NCBI RefSeq assembly: GCF_014652215.1
Contig: NZ_BMYJ01000003.1
Coordinates: 1 to 64,000 of the forward strand
DNA length: 64,000 nucleotides
Reading direction: 5' to 3'
Origin: Neogemmobacter tilapiae
Lineage (GTDB): Bacteria; Pseudomonadota; Alphaproteobacteria; Rhodobacterales; Rhodobacteraceae
Part shown: in pieces, positions 52,479 through 60,166 of the stretch
How positions within the stretch are numbered: the stretch's first letter is position 1
How the letters are laid out: every line of letters begins with the position of its first letter
Translations under genes and position numbers: made by a program
The notes under the pieces: generated by a model
The model's database searches: none
The model's input: the letters and a program-made list of their open reading frames with translations, nothing else
Told to the model about the DNA's origin: nothing

Positions 52479-53997
52479 GCGCGGCTTCATCCCGCCCCGT
52501 CTCCGGGTCCAGCCGCAACCAAAGTTCCACCCGCCGGTTCAACCGGCGCCCACCCGAGGTCGTGTCGCAAGCCATCGGCAGCGCCTCGCCAAAGGCCTCG
52601 ATCCGGGGCAGTCGCTGCCCCACCGGCAGATCGGGCGCCGCCACCTTCAACGCCGCTGAAACCACCTCGGCCCGCTGCTGCGACAGTTCCAGATTGGCCT
52701 CCGCCGCCCCTTCTCCATCGGAAAAGCCTGCCAGAATAAGGTCATAGTCCCGGAACTCTCCCAAGCCCAACAACCGCGCCAGCACCGCCAGATTGTCCTG
52801 GCTTTGCGCGTCCAGCGTCGAAGACCCATCCTCAAAACGGAACGTCAACGAAAGCCGTTCCGCCCCCGCCATGATCGCGGCCAGCCGCTTCAATTCGGGC
52901 AAGGTCGTCTCCTCCCCTGCCCCCAGAATGGCATTCATCAGCCGCAGACCGTCCTGCGTCAGCGGTTGGCGTTCCGGCAAGCGGTCGGTATAGCCCGTCC
53001 GCCGCACCACCGCCTGCGCGGTGGGGCTGGACAGAAAGTCCAGAAATTCCCGCGCCAGCAACGGCAAGCGCCGACGCGGTGATTGCAGGAACACCGGCAG
53101 CGAAAGCGGATAGTCCTCGGCTTTCAAGGTCAGGCCGGATGGGTTCAGCGGAAAGCCGCAACTGTCCGTCAATGGCAGCACCCGCGCCCGTTCCGCCCCC
53201 GATAACCCGGCAATCGCCAAAGCATAGGGATCGTCCCCCACCGCCTGCGCCAAACTCGCCGGATCGCTGTGCCAGATTTCCGCCGCCACAGGGTTGCCCA
53301 GACGCGCCTCCAGTGCCTCGCCCAGACTGGTGGCCGGATCGATGCCATGAATGACAATCGGCATATCCGGCCCGCCCAGATCGGCCCAATTCTTCACTTG
53401 CCCCGTCAACGCCTTGGCCAGGTCGCTGGTCGATATGCGCGGCAACGGATTGTCCCGTGCAACAATCGGCACCAGCGCATCCAGCCCCGCCACCCGCTCG
53501 GCGGTATCGGCATCGGCGCGGAAGGCCACGGCCAATTCTGCCGCGCCACCCGCCAGCGCCACCCGCGTCTCCGGCGCTTTGGCCGGGGTAAAGACGATCC
53601 GTCCGATGGGTTTCGCCTTGGCCGGATCGCTCAGGTTCAGGGCAAAGCCCCCTTCGGCGGCAGCCTCGCTGACCACGGCATAGCCATTGATCCGCGCAAA
53701 TTCGCGCCACAGTGGCAGCATCAGCCGCATCCCCGGCTCCGGCGCGCCGATCAGTCGAACTTCGGCAAAGGGCGCCGTCAGGTCGGGGCAAGCGGGGCCT
53801 TCACAGATCACACTTTCCCCATCAATGGTCAGCGTGCCATAGACGCTGTCCATCCGGTAAAACTCCCCGTCATAACCCAAAAGCGTGCCTTCCACGGAAA
53901 GGCTGCCATCGCGTGAGGTCAGGGTGATGTCTTGCGCCTGAAGCGGATGGGTCAACACCATCAACGCCAACAGAACTGCTCGAGATATCCCTGTCAT
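52456..53997 (-). CDS. Periplasmic binding-like protein fused to an OmpA C-terminal domain
   Basis: The 513-residue precursor has a signal peptide (SRAVLLALMVLTHPLQAQ) and a PstS-like binding domain (about 80-350, with RISTSDLAKALTGQVKNWADLGGPDMPIVIHGIDPATSLGEAL and SCGFPLNPSGLTLKAEDYPLSLPVFL). The last 130 residues are an OmpA peptidoglycan-binding domain (FRFEDGSSTLDAQSQDNLAVLARLL, DLILAGFSDGEGAAEANLELSQQRAEVV, GRRLNRRVELWLR). The N-terminal 60 residues (SRDGSLSVEGTLLGYDGEFYRMDSVYGTLTI) resemble a beta-strand repeat of the same protein class. It may tether phosphate capture to the cell wall. Confidence 0.88.
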   Translation of the reverse strand: MTGISRAVLLALMVLTHPLQAQDITLTSRDGSLSVEGTLLGYDGEFYRMDSVYGTLTIDGESVICEGPACPDLTAPFAEVRLIGAPEPGMRLMLPLWREFARINGYAVVSEAAAEGGFALNLSDPAKAKPIGRIVFTPAKAPETRVALAGGAAELAVAFRADADTAERVAGLDALVPIVARDNPLPRISTSDLAKALTGQVKNWADLGGPDMPIVIHGIDPATSLGEALEARLGNPVAAEIWHSDPASLAQAVGDDPYALAIAGLSGAERARVLPLTDSCGFPLNPSGLTLKAEDYPLSLPVFLQSPRRRLPLLAREFLDFLSSPTAQAVVRRTGYTDRLPERQPLTQDGLRLMNAILGAGEETTLPELKRLAAIMAGAERLSLTFRFEDGSSTLDAQSQDNLAVLARLLGLGEFRDYDLILAGFSDGEGAAEANLELSQQRAEVVSAALKVAAPDLPVGQRLPRIEAFGEALPMACDTTSGGRRLNRRVELWLRLDPETGRDEAAPIDSPLP

Positions 53998-54083
53998 TTG
54001 CCGCCCCCGCCGGTTGACGGCGACACTGCCAGAACCCCCGCTGACCTGCCAGCCATGATTTCTTGATCAGCCGAAATGCAAAA

Positions 54084-54103
54084 GCCCAGCCAAAGGGCTG
54101 GGC
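54084..54103 (-). terminator. Terminator of the small gene at 54146
   Basis: Arms GCCCAGCC and GGCTGGGC around a four-base loop are followed on the reverse strand by TTTTGC. It lies 42 bases past the stop of the 43-residue reading frame, separating it from the OmpA-fusion gene. Confidence 0.75.
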
Positions 54104-54112
54104 CACACGGGC

Positions 54113-54145
54113 TTGGACAAACGTTTCAGTTTTTGGACAAACGTT
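54113..54145. repeat. Pair of 13-bp direct repeats, 20-bp period
   Basis: TTGGACAAACGTT occurs at 54113-54125 and again at 54133-54145. Each copy ends in the palindrome AACGTT. The 20-base period is about two helical turns. The pair lies between the small gene and its terminator, directly against the stop codon. Confidence 0.7.
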
Positions 54146-54277
54146 CTAGATGTTGCCCGGCTCAACAACAGCCACAGCTTGCTCCGCGCGCTCTTGCGCG
54201 ACGCGACGTTCCATCAAATGGCCCGAGCCGATGCTGATCGACAGCACAAGAACGACAAGTGAGATGCGACGCGCCAT
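54146..54277 (-). CDS. Small putative membrane protein, 43 aa
   Basis: A 43-residue frame with one hydrophobic segment (ISLVVLVLSISIGSGHLM, residues about 5-22) and an Arg/Glu/Ala-rich end (ERRVAQERAEQAVAVVEPGNI). The ATG is preceded by GGGGGA and the stop is followed by a terminator, which together support a real gene. It lies alone in a 467-bp gap between the OmpA-fusion gene and secA. Upstream at 54308-54329 is a 7-bp inverted repeat (ATTTTGA / TCAAAAT, 8-base spacer) that may be an operator. Function unknown. Confidence 0.5.
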   Translation of the reverse strand: MARRISLVVLVLSISIGSGHLMERRVAQERAEQAVAVVEPGNI

Positions 54278-54307
54278 GATTCCCCCAGACCGAATTGGCA
54301 CCAGATC

Positions 54308-54329
54308 ATTTTGAACTAAGGATCAAAAT
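54308..54329. promoter_or_regulatory. Inverted repeat upstream of the small gene
   Basis: ATTTTGA and TCAAAAT are perfect inverted arms with an eight-base spacer in an AT-rich stretch 31 bases before the 43-residue reading frame. The spacing differs from an FNR box, so the regulator is unknown. Confidence 0.35.
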
Positions 54330-54464
54330 TGACCAAGCCAAGGCGAATCCACGGTGGGTTTTACTAAATTTTACGACAGACCCGCACCGTTGCGCCGCAG
54401 CTCTGCCGCATTATGCCTGAATTCGGGCAGGATCGCCACATTTTCCCGCTAAAGTTGCATGACC

Positions 54465-57185
54465 TCAGGACAATTTCCCGTGACAATGTTTGAACTTTTC
54501 GCCCGATCCACAGGGGCATAGATCATTGCGCGAAGGGTTGCCCCAAGTCGATGGGTCCGATTCGTCAAACCCCGCCCGCGCCGTCACTGCCACGGCGGGG
54601 GCCGCCGCCAAGGTCACGGTTGCAGGTGTCGACGCAGGGGCGGCCGATTCGGCATTTTGCCGTTCCGCCATCAGCGCGGCCAGAGCCGCCTGCCGTTCCT
54701 CTTCGGTCATCGGCCGCATCGCCGACAGCTTCTGCGTCACTTCCGACCGCAAGGAATCCAGCATATTTTCAAACAACTGGAAGGCCTCGGTCTTGTATTC
54801 ATTCAGCGGGTCACGCTGCGCATAGCCCCGGAAATGCACCACAGACCGCAGATGCTCCAGCCGCAGCAGATGTTCGCGCCATTTCGCGTCAATCGCCTGC
54901 AACAGCATCTGCTTTTCGATGTTGCGCATGGTTTCTGGCCCAAAGGCCTCGGCCTTGGCCGCCATGAACTTGTCCGACTCTTCTTCAAGCCGCTGGCGGA
55001 TCACATCCTGATCCACGCCTTCCTCTTTCGCCCAAGCGATCACCTTGGCGTCAAAGCCCAGCTTTTCCAGAACCGCCGCATACAACCCTTGCGTGTTCCA
55101 ACTATCAGGATAGCTTTTCGGCGGCAGATACTCATCCACTAGATCCTCGATCACCTGATAGCGCATGTCCTGCGCCACGTCATCGACGGTCTCGGACTGC
55201 ATGATCTCCAGCCGCTGGCCAAAGATCACCTTGCGCTGGTCGTTCATCACATCGTCGAACTTCAGCAGTTGCTTGCGGATGTCAAAGTTGCGGCCTTCCA
55301 CCTTGGCCTGCGCCCGCTCCAGCGACTTGTTGACCCAAGGGTGAACAATCGATTCGCCCTCTTTCATGCCCAAGGTCGACAAAACCTTGTCCAGCCGTTC
55401 CGACCCAAAAATCCGCATCAGATCATCTTCCAGCGACAGGAAGAAGACCGAACGACCAGGGTCACCCTGACGGCCCGAACGGCCACGCAGCTGGTTGTCG
55501 ATCCGCCGGCTTTCATGCCGTTCCGTCGCCAGAACGAACAAACCGCCCGCCGCCAGAACCTTGGCCTTTTCCTCGGCATGTTCCGCTTCGATCCGCGCGC
55601 GCACTTCATCCGGGTGCAGGTGCGGGTCGGCGGCAATCGCCTCCATCACCTTCATCTCCACATTGCCGCCCAGCTGAATATCCGTCCCACGGCCCGCCAT
55701 GTTGGTGGCAATCGTCACCGCCCCCAGCTTGCCCGCATCGGCCACAATCTGCGCTTCTTGCTCGTGCTGCCGCGCGTTCAAAACGTTGTGCGGAATACCT
55801 TCGGCTTTCAGCATTTCCGCAATCTGTTCCGATTTTTCGATGGATGTCGTCCCCACCAGAATCGGTTGCCCCTTGGCATGGGCCTCTTTGATCTCTTTCA
55901 GCACGCCCGCATATTTGTCGCGGCCTGTCCGATAGACCTGATCATGTTCGTCCTTGCGCTGGATCGCCCGGTTCGTCGGCACCTCCACCACACCCAGATT
56001 GTAGATCTGCGCGAATTCTTCCGCCTCGGTCATCGCCGTGCCGGTCATCCCGCCCAGTTTCTTGTAAAGCCGGAAATAATTCTGGAACGTCACACTCGCC
56101 AGCGTCACGTTTTCCGGCTGAATCTGCACATGCTCTTTCGCTTCAATCGCCTGATGAAGCCCTTCCGACAAACGCCGCCCGCGCATCATCCGCCCGGTGA
56201 ATTCGTCGATCAGCATCACCTCGCCATCCCGCACGATGTAATTCTGATCCTTAAAGAACAGCTTATGCGCCCGCAGCGCTTGGTTCAGATGGTGAACAAG
56301 GCTCGTGCTTTCCGGGTCAAACAGCGACACATCCGCCTCCAGCAGACCCAGCTGCCGCAGCCGCCCCTCCAGCAACTCGTTGCCTTCTTCGGTATAGGTC
56401 GCCGACCGCGCCTTTTCGTCCAGCTTGTAATGCGCCTCGGTCAGCTCCGGCATCAGCGCATCAATCGTCTGATACAGATCCGACCGGTCATCCGAAGGGC
56501 CCGAAATGATCAAAGGCGTCCGCGCCTCGTCGATCAGAATGCTGTCCACCTCGTCTACGATGGCAAAGAAATGGCCCCGCTGCATCATCTGGTCGATGCG
56601 GCCTTTCATATTGTCGCGCAGATAGTCAAAACCCAGCTCGTTGTTCGTCGCATAGGTGATGTCCGCCTGATAGGCCGCGCGCTTTTCCTCTTCGGGCTGA
56701 TAGGGATAGACGACACCCGTGGTCAGGCCCAAAGCCCCAAACACCTTGCTCATCCATTCCGCATCGCGCTTGGCCAGATAGTCGTTCACCGTGACGACAT
56801 GCACGCCCTTGCCCGCCAAGGCGTTCAGATAGGCGGGGAAGGTGGCGACAAGGGTTTTCCCCTCACCCGTTTTCATTTCCGCGATATTGCCCTGATGCAG
56901 GAAAATCCCGCCCATCAGCTGCACATCAAAGGCCCGCAGACCCAAGGCCCGACGTGCGCCTTCGCGGCAATTGGCAAAAGCCTCGGGCAAAAGATCATCC
57001 AGCGCTTCGCCCTTTTGCAGACGCGCCTTAAAGGCCAGCGTCCGTTCTTTCAGGCCCTCATCCGACAGCGCCTGAAACTCAGGCTCCAGCGCATTGATCT
57101 TTTCGACCAGGGGACGAACCGATTTCACCTTGCGGTCGTTGACCGAACCAAAGACCTTCGTCGCAAGCGTTCCAAGACCCAGCAT
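54465..57185 (-). CDS. secA: SecA, preprotein translocase ATPase
   Basis: SecA drives secretory proteins through SecYEG. The 906 residues are full length: NBD1 with Walker [21 protein letters not shown] and [19 protein letters not shown], the preprotein cross-linking domain, NBD2 ([50 protein letters not shown]), the helical wing and scaffold, a linker rich in Ala/Thr, and the C-terminal zinc site [12 protein letters not shown] for SecB binding. Two ATGs open the frame; the second (57185) gives the family start [13 protein letters not shown] and has GGGGAA at better spacing. Confidence 0.98.
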   Translation of the reverse strand: MLGLGTLATKVFGSVNDRKVKSVRPLVEKINALEPEFQALSDEGLKERTLAFKARLQKGEALDDLLPEAFANCREGARRALGLRAFDVQLMGGIFLHQGNIAEMKTGEGKTLVATFPAYLNALAGKGVHVVTVNDYLAKRDAEWMSKVFGALGLTTGVVYPYQPEEEKRAAYQADITYATNNELGFDYLRDNMKGRIDQMMQRGHFFAIVDEVDSILIDEARTPLIISGPSDDRSDLYQTIDALMPELTEAHYKLDEKARSATYTEEGNELLEGRLRQLGLLEADVSLFDPESTSLVHHLNQALRAHKLFFKDQNYIVRDGEVMLIDEFTGRMMRGRRLSEGLHQAIEAKEHVQIQPENVTLASVTFQNYFRLYKKLGGMTGTAMTEAEEFAQIYNLGVVEVPTNRAIQRKDEHDQVYRTGRDKYAGVLKEIKEAHAKGQPILVGTTSIEKSEQIAEMLKAEGIPHNVLNARQHEQEAQIVADAGKLGAVTIATNMAGRGTDIQLGGNVEMKVMEAIAADPHLHPDEVRARIEAEHAEEKAKVLAAGGLFVLATERHESRRIDNQLRGRSGRQGDPGRSVFFLSLEDDLMRIFGSERLDKVLSTLGMKEGESIVHPWVNKSLERAQAKVEGRNFDIRKQLLKFDDVMNDQRKVIFGQRLEIMQSETVDDVAQDMRYQVIEDLVDEYLPPKSYPDSWNTQGLYAAVLEKLGFDAKVIAWAKEEGVDQDVIRQRLEEESDKFMAAKAEAFGPETMRNIEKQMLLQAIDAKWREHLLRLEHLRSVVHFRGYAQRDPLNEYKTEAFQLFENMLDSLRSEVTQKLSAMRPMTEEERQAALAALMAERQNAESAAPASTPATVTLAAAPAVAVTARAGFDESDPSTWGNPSRNDLCPCGSGEKFKHCHGKLS

Positions 57186-57389
57186 CATTTCCCCGCGTGG
57201 TCGTTTTCACCATTTCAGGCCGCGCCTGACATGATCGTGCGGGCTTCGGGGTTGCCCGCCCTACCCCACTTGCCTAAGAACAGCCAGGAAAGGCGCAGAA
57301 ACCTGTCCCACGCGACTTGTGCGATGTAAGGAATGCCTGCGCGATAGTCAACGTGCCGCACAAGGCGGGCACGATCAGGAGGATGTGAG

Positions 57390-58295
57390 ATGCCCGCAAC
57401 AATACGACTTTGTGTCGTTTCCGCACTGGCGTTGGCCGCCGGTCTGGGTCTGCCCGCCATGGCGCAAGAGGCCACGACCGAGGCCCCCGCTGAAGCCACA
57501 ACCACCACCTCGGCCGCTCAGGCGCTGACGGCAGAAACCGTGGTCGCAACTGTGGGCGACCAGTCGATCACCCTGGGCCATATGATCGCCCTACGCGACG
57601 CTTTGCCGCCGGAATATCTGACGCTGGACGACAAGACGCTGTATGACGGCATCCTGAACCAGTTGGTGCAGCAATCGGCCTTGGCGCAAACCCTGACCGG
57701 CAAGACGACCCTGCGGCAGGATCTGACCATCCAGAACGAAACCCGCGGTTTCCTGTCGGGTGCGGCGCTGCAAGCCGTGGCCGAAACCGCCGTCACCGAT
57801 GCGGCCATTCAGGCCGCCTATGACGAACGGGTCAAGGCGATGGGCACGCAAACCGAATACCACGCCGCGCATATCATCGTGGACAGCGAGGAAAAGGCGG
57901 CCGCCCTCAAAACCGAAATCGACGGCGGCAAAGACTTTGGCGAAGTGGCCAAAGCCAACTCCACCGACGGTGCTGCCGCCAATGGCGGCGATCTGGGCTG
58001 GTTCGGTTTGGGCATGATGGTGAAACCGTTTGAAGATGCCGTCGTGGCGATGAAGCCGGGCGAAGTGAAAGGCCCGCTGCAAACCGAATTCGGCTGGCAT
58101 CTGGTGAAACTGATCGAAACCCGCACCGCAGAAGCGCCCAAGATCGACGATCTGCGCGAAGAACTGGCCGGCGAGATCGAGAAAAAAGCCGTGGACGCCC
58201 ATATTGAGGCGGTCATGGCGGGTGTCACTGTCACAAAACCGGGCGAAGCTTTCGATCCGGCGGCGTTGAAAGACACGACAATTCTGGGTCAGTGA
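57390..58295 (+). CDS. Periplasmic parvulin-type peptidyl-prolyl isomerase
   Basis: The 301-residue precursor has a signal peptide (RLCVVSALALAAGLGLPAMAQ), a low-complexity Thr/Ala stretch, an N-terminal SurA-like helical chaperone part (about 45-130) and a PpiC/parvulin domain (about 150-245: YHAAHIIVDSEEKAAALK, FGEVAKANSTDGAAANGGDLGWFGLGMMVKPFEDAV, GPLQTEFGWHLVKLIE). It assists folding of exported proteins. AGGAGG lies six bases before the ATG. It diverges from secA and precedes argJ by 18 bases, possibly in one transcript. Confidence 0.94.
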   Translation: MPATIRLCVVSALALAAGLGLPAMAQEATTEAPAEATTTTSAAQALTAETVVATVGDQSITLGHMIALRDALPPEYLTLDDKTLYDGILNQLVQQSALAQTLTGKTTLRQDLTIQNETRGFLSGAALQAVAETAVTDAAIQAAYDERVKAMGTQTEYHAAHIIVDSEEKAAALKTEIDGGKDFGEVAKANSTDGAAANGGDLGWFGLGMMVKPFEDAVVAMKPGEVKGPLQTEFGWHLVKLIETRTAEAPKIDDLREELAGEIEKKAVDAHIEAVMAGVTVTKPGEAFDPAALKDTTILGQ

Positions 58296-58313
58296 TCGAA
58301 AATCAGGGGGCGG

Positions 58314-59651
58314 ATGATGGCAAAGACAGATTGGAAGGCCAAGGCCAAGGGCTTGAAAAAGCGGGTCAAGGCTTTGACGGGGGAGGCGGTGGCCGTCGCC
58401 GCGGCCCCCAAGACCAAGGTGAAACAGGTCTCGCCTCTGGCCCCGGCCAGCTTTCCCGATCTGCCCCTGATCAAAGGCGCACGCTTTGCCGCGGTTGAGG
58501 CGGGCGTGCGTTACAAGAACCGCCGCGATGTGATGCTGGTGGCCTTGGACGCGGGCACCACCGTGGCCGGTGTCTTCACCCGTTCGACCACCCGCGCCGC
58601 CTGCGTGCGCGATTGCCAACAGAAATTGGCGATCGAGGTGCCACGCGGATCCGGGGCCGCGATCATCGTGAACTCGGGCAACTCCAACGCCTTCACCGGC
58701 AAGACCGGCGAAAAATCGGTGGCGGCCGTCACGGGTTCCGTGGCCAAAGCGCTGGGCATTCCGGCGGAACGGGTCTTCTCCTCCTCCACCGGCGTCATTG
58801 GCGAGCCGCTGCCCCACGAACGGATCACCGCCGTTGTGGGCGATCTGGCCAACAACCTCACCGAAGACGGCATCAAATGGGCCGCCGAGGCGATTATGAC
58901 GACCGACACCTTCCCGAAAGGGGCCAGCGCGGTGATCGAGGGCGAAGGCGGCCCGATCCACATTGCCGGCATTGCCAAGGGTTCGGGCATGATTGCCCCC
59001 GATATGGCGACGATGCTGGTCTATATTTTCACCGACGCTAAAATCACCGCATCGGCCCTGCAAAAGATGCTGTCCGACAATGTGGGCGATACGTTCAATT
59101 CCATCACCGTGGACAGCGACACCTCCACCTCAGACGCTTTGCTGCTGTGCGCCACCGGCCAAAGCGAGGCCGCCCCGGTGAAAGGCGCCGTCGCCAAAGC
59201 CTTCCAGACCGCCCTGCGCGGTGTCATGATGGATCTGGCACATCAGGTCGTCAAAGACGGCGAAGGGGCTACCAAGTTTGTTGAGGTCCGCGTCACCCGC
59301 GCCCAATCGCCCGACGATGCCACCCGTGTCGCCATGGCCATTGCCAATTCGCCCTTGGTGAAAACTGCCGTCGCGGGCGAGGATCCGAATTGGGGCCGCA
59401 TCGTCATGGCCATCGGCAAATCCGGGGCCGTCGCCGACCGCGACAAGCTCGCCATCCGCTTTGGCGAACATCTGGTGGCCGAAAAAGGCTGGCGCGCCGC
59501 CGCCTATTCAGAGGAGGCGACCGCCGCCTATATGAAGGGCCAGAACCTGCTGATCCATGTCGATATGGGCCTTGGAAAATCCAACCGCACCGTCTGGACC
59601 TGCGATCTGACCCATCGCTACATCGACATCAACGCCGACTACCGCTCTTAA
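58314..59651 (+). CDS. argJ: ArgJ, bifunctional ornithine acetyltransferase / N-acetylglutamate synthase
   Basis: ArgJ recycles the acetyl group in arginine synthesis. The proenzyme cuts itself before the threonine nucleophile in IAKGSGMIAPDMATMLVY. Other marks are VNSGNSNAFTGKTG, FSSSTGVIGEPLP and the C-terminal DLTHRYIDINADYRS. The 445 residues exceed the usual 405-415 because of an extra Lys/Ala-rich N-terminus (WKAKAKGLKKRVKALTGEA and on) before the conserved VSPLAPASFPDLP. Two ATGs (58314, 58317) start the frame after AGGGGG. Probably cotranscribed with the isomerase gene. Confidence 0.95.
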   Translation: MMAKTDWKAKAKGLKKRVKALTGEAVAVAAAPKTKVKQVSPLAPASFPDLPLIKGARFAAVEAGVRYKNRRDVMLVALDAGTTVAGVFTRSTTRAACVRDCQQKLAIEVPRGSGAAIIVNSGNSNAFTGKTGEKSVAAVTGSVAKALGIPAERVFSSSTGVIGEPLPHERITAVVGDLANNLTEDGIKWAAEAIMTTDTFPKGASAVIEGEGGPIHIAGIAKGSGMIAPDMATMLVYIFTDAKITASALQKMLSDNVGDTFNSITVDSDTSTSDALLLCATGQSEAAPVKGAVAKAFQTALRGVMMDLAHQVVKDGEGATKFVEVRVTRAQSPDDATRVAMAIANSPLVKTAVAGEDPNWGRIVMAIGKSGAVADRDKLAIRFGEHLVAEKGWRAAAYSEEATAAYMKGQNLLIHVDMGLGKSNRTVWTCDLTHRYIDINADYRS

Positions 59652-59653
59652 CC

Positions 59654-59740
59654 CTTTCATCTTGCCATAAATACCTCGGGGGGGTCGCCGATTGTGCGCC
59701 ATTGGTTCAAGCCCAATCGGCGACGGGGGCAGCAGCCCCC
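59654..59740. repeat. Dispersed intergenic repeat, copy 2
   Basis: The segment opens CTTTCATCTTGCCATAAATACCT like the copy at 7558 and ends in GGGGGC-AGCA-GCCCCC. Between them is an extra inverted repeat, GTCGCCGATTG / CAATCGGCGAC, with a 19-base loop. It lies between argJ and mutT and may act as a transcription barrier or processing site. Confidence 0.7.
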
Positions 59741-59763
59741 CGCCTTCTGGCAAAAGGAGCCCC

Positions 59764-60162
59764 ATGAAAATCCTGCTCGTCACCGCCGTCGCCCTCATCG
59801 ACCCCGATGGCCGCGTCCTGCTCGCCCAACGCCCCGAAGGCAAATCTTTGGCCGGCCTCTGGGAATTCCCCGGCGGCAAAGTCGACCCCGGCGAAACCCC
59901 CGAGGTGGCCCTGATCCGCGAGTTGCACGAGGAACTGGGCATCAACACATGGAAATCCTGCCTCGCCCCCCTCACCTTTGCCAGCCACACTTACGAAGAC
60001 TTCCACCTTCTGATGCCCCTTTTCGCCTGCCGCCGCTGGGAGGGCACCGTTCAGGGCCGCGAAGGCCAGAACCTGGCCTGGGTTCGCCCCAACGCGTTGA
60101 AAGACTACCCCATGCCCCCCGCCGACATCCCCCTGATCCCCATCCTTCGTGACTGGCTGTAA
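59764..60162 (+). CDS. mutT: MutT, 8-oxo-dGTP diphosphatase
   Basis: MutT removes oxidised guanine nucleotides before they are used by DNA polymerase. The 132-residue protein shows the classic start ILLVTAVALIDPDGRVLLAQRPEGKSLAGLWEFPGGKVDPGE and a perfect Nudix box, GGKVDPGETPEVALIRELHEELG. The ATG at 59764 is set by the AAAGGAG before it; the frame is open further upstream across the repeat. The GH3 gene follows within five bases. Confidence 0.95.
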   Translation: MKILLVTAVALIDPDGRVLLAQRPEGKSLAGLWEFPGGKVDPGETPEVALIRELHEELGINTWKSCLAPLTFASHTYEDFHLLMPLFACRRWEGTVQGREGQNLAWVRPNALKDYPMPPADIPLIPILRDWL

Positions 60163-60166
60163 TCCC

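Noticed and set aside
55269-57329. A 686-codon open frame antisense to secA
   Set aside because: Composition is Arg/His/Gln-rich and repetitive as expected for the complement of a high-GC gene; no domain seen.
59692-59763. Longer MutT start across the repeat
   Set aside because: The extra 24 residues are translated repeat sequence; AAAGGAG marks the ATG at 59764.
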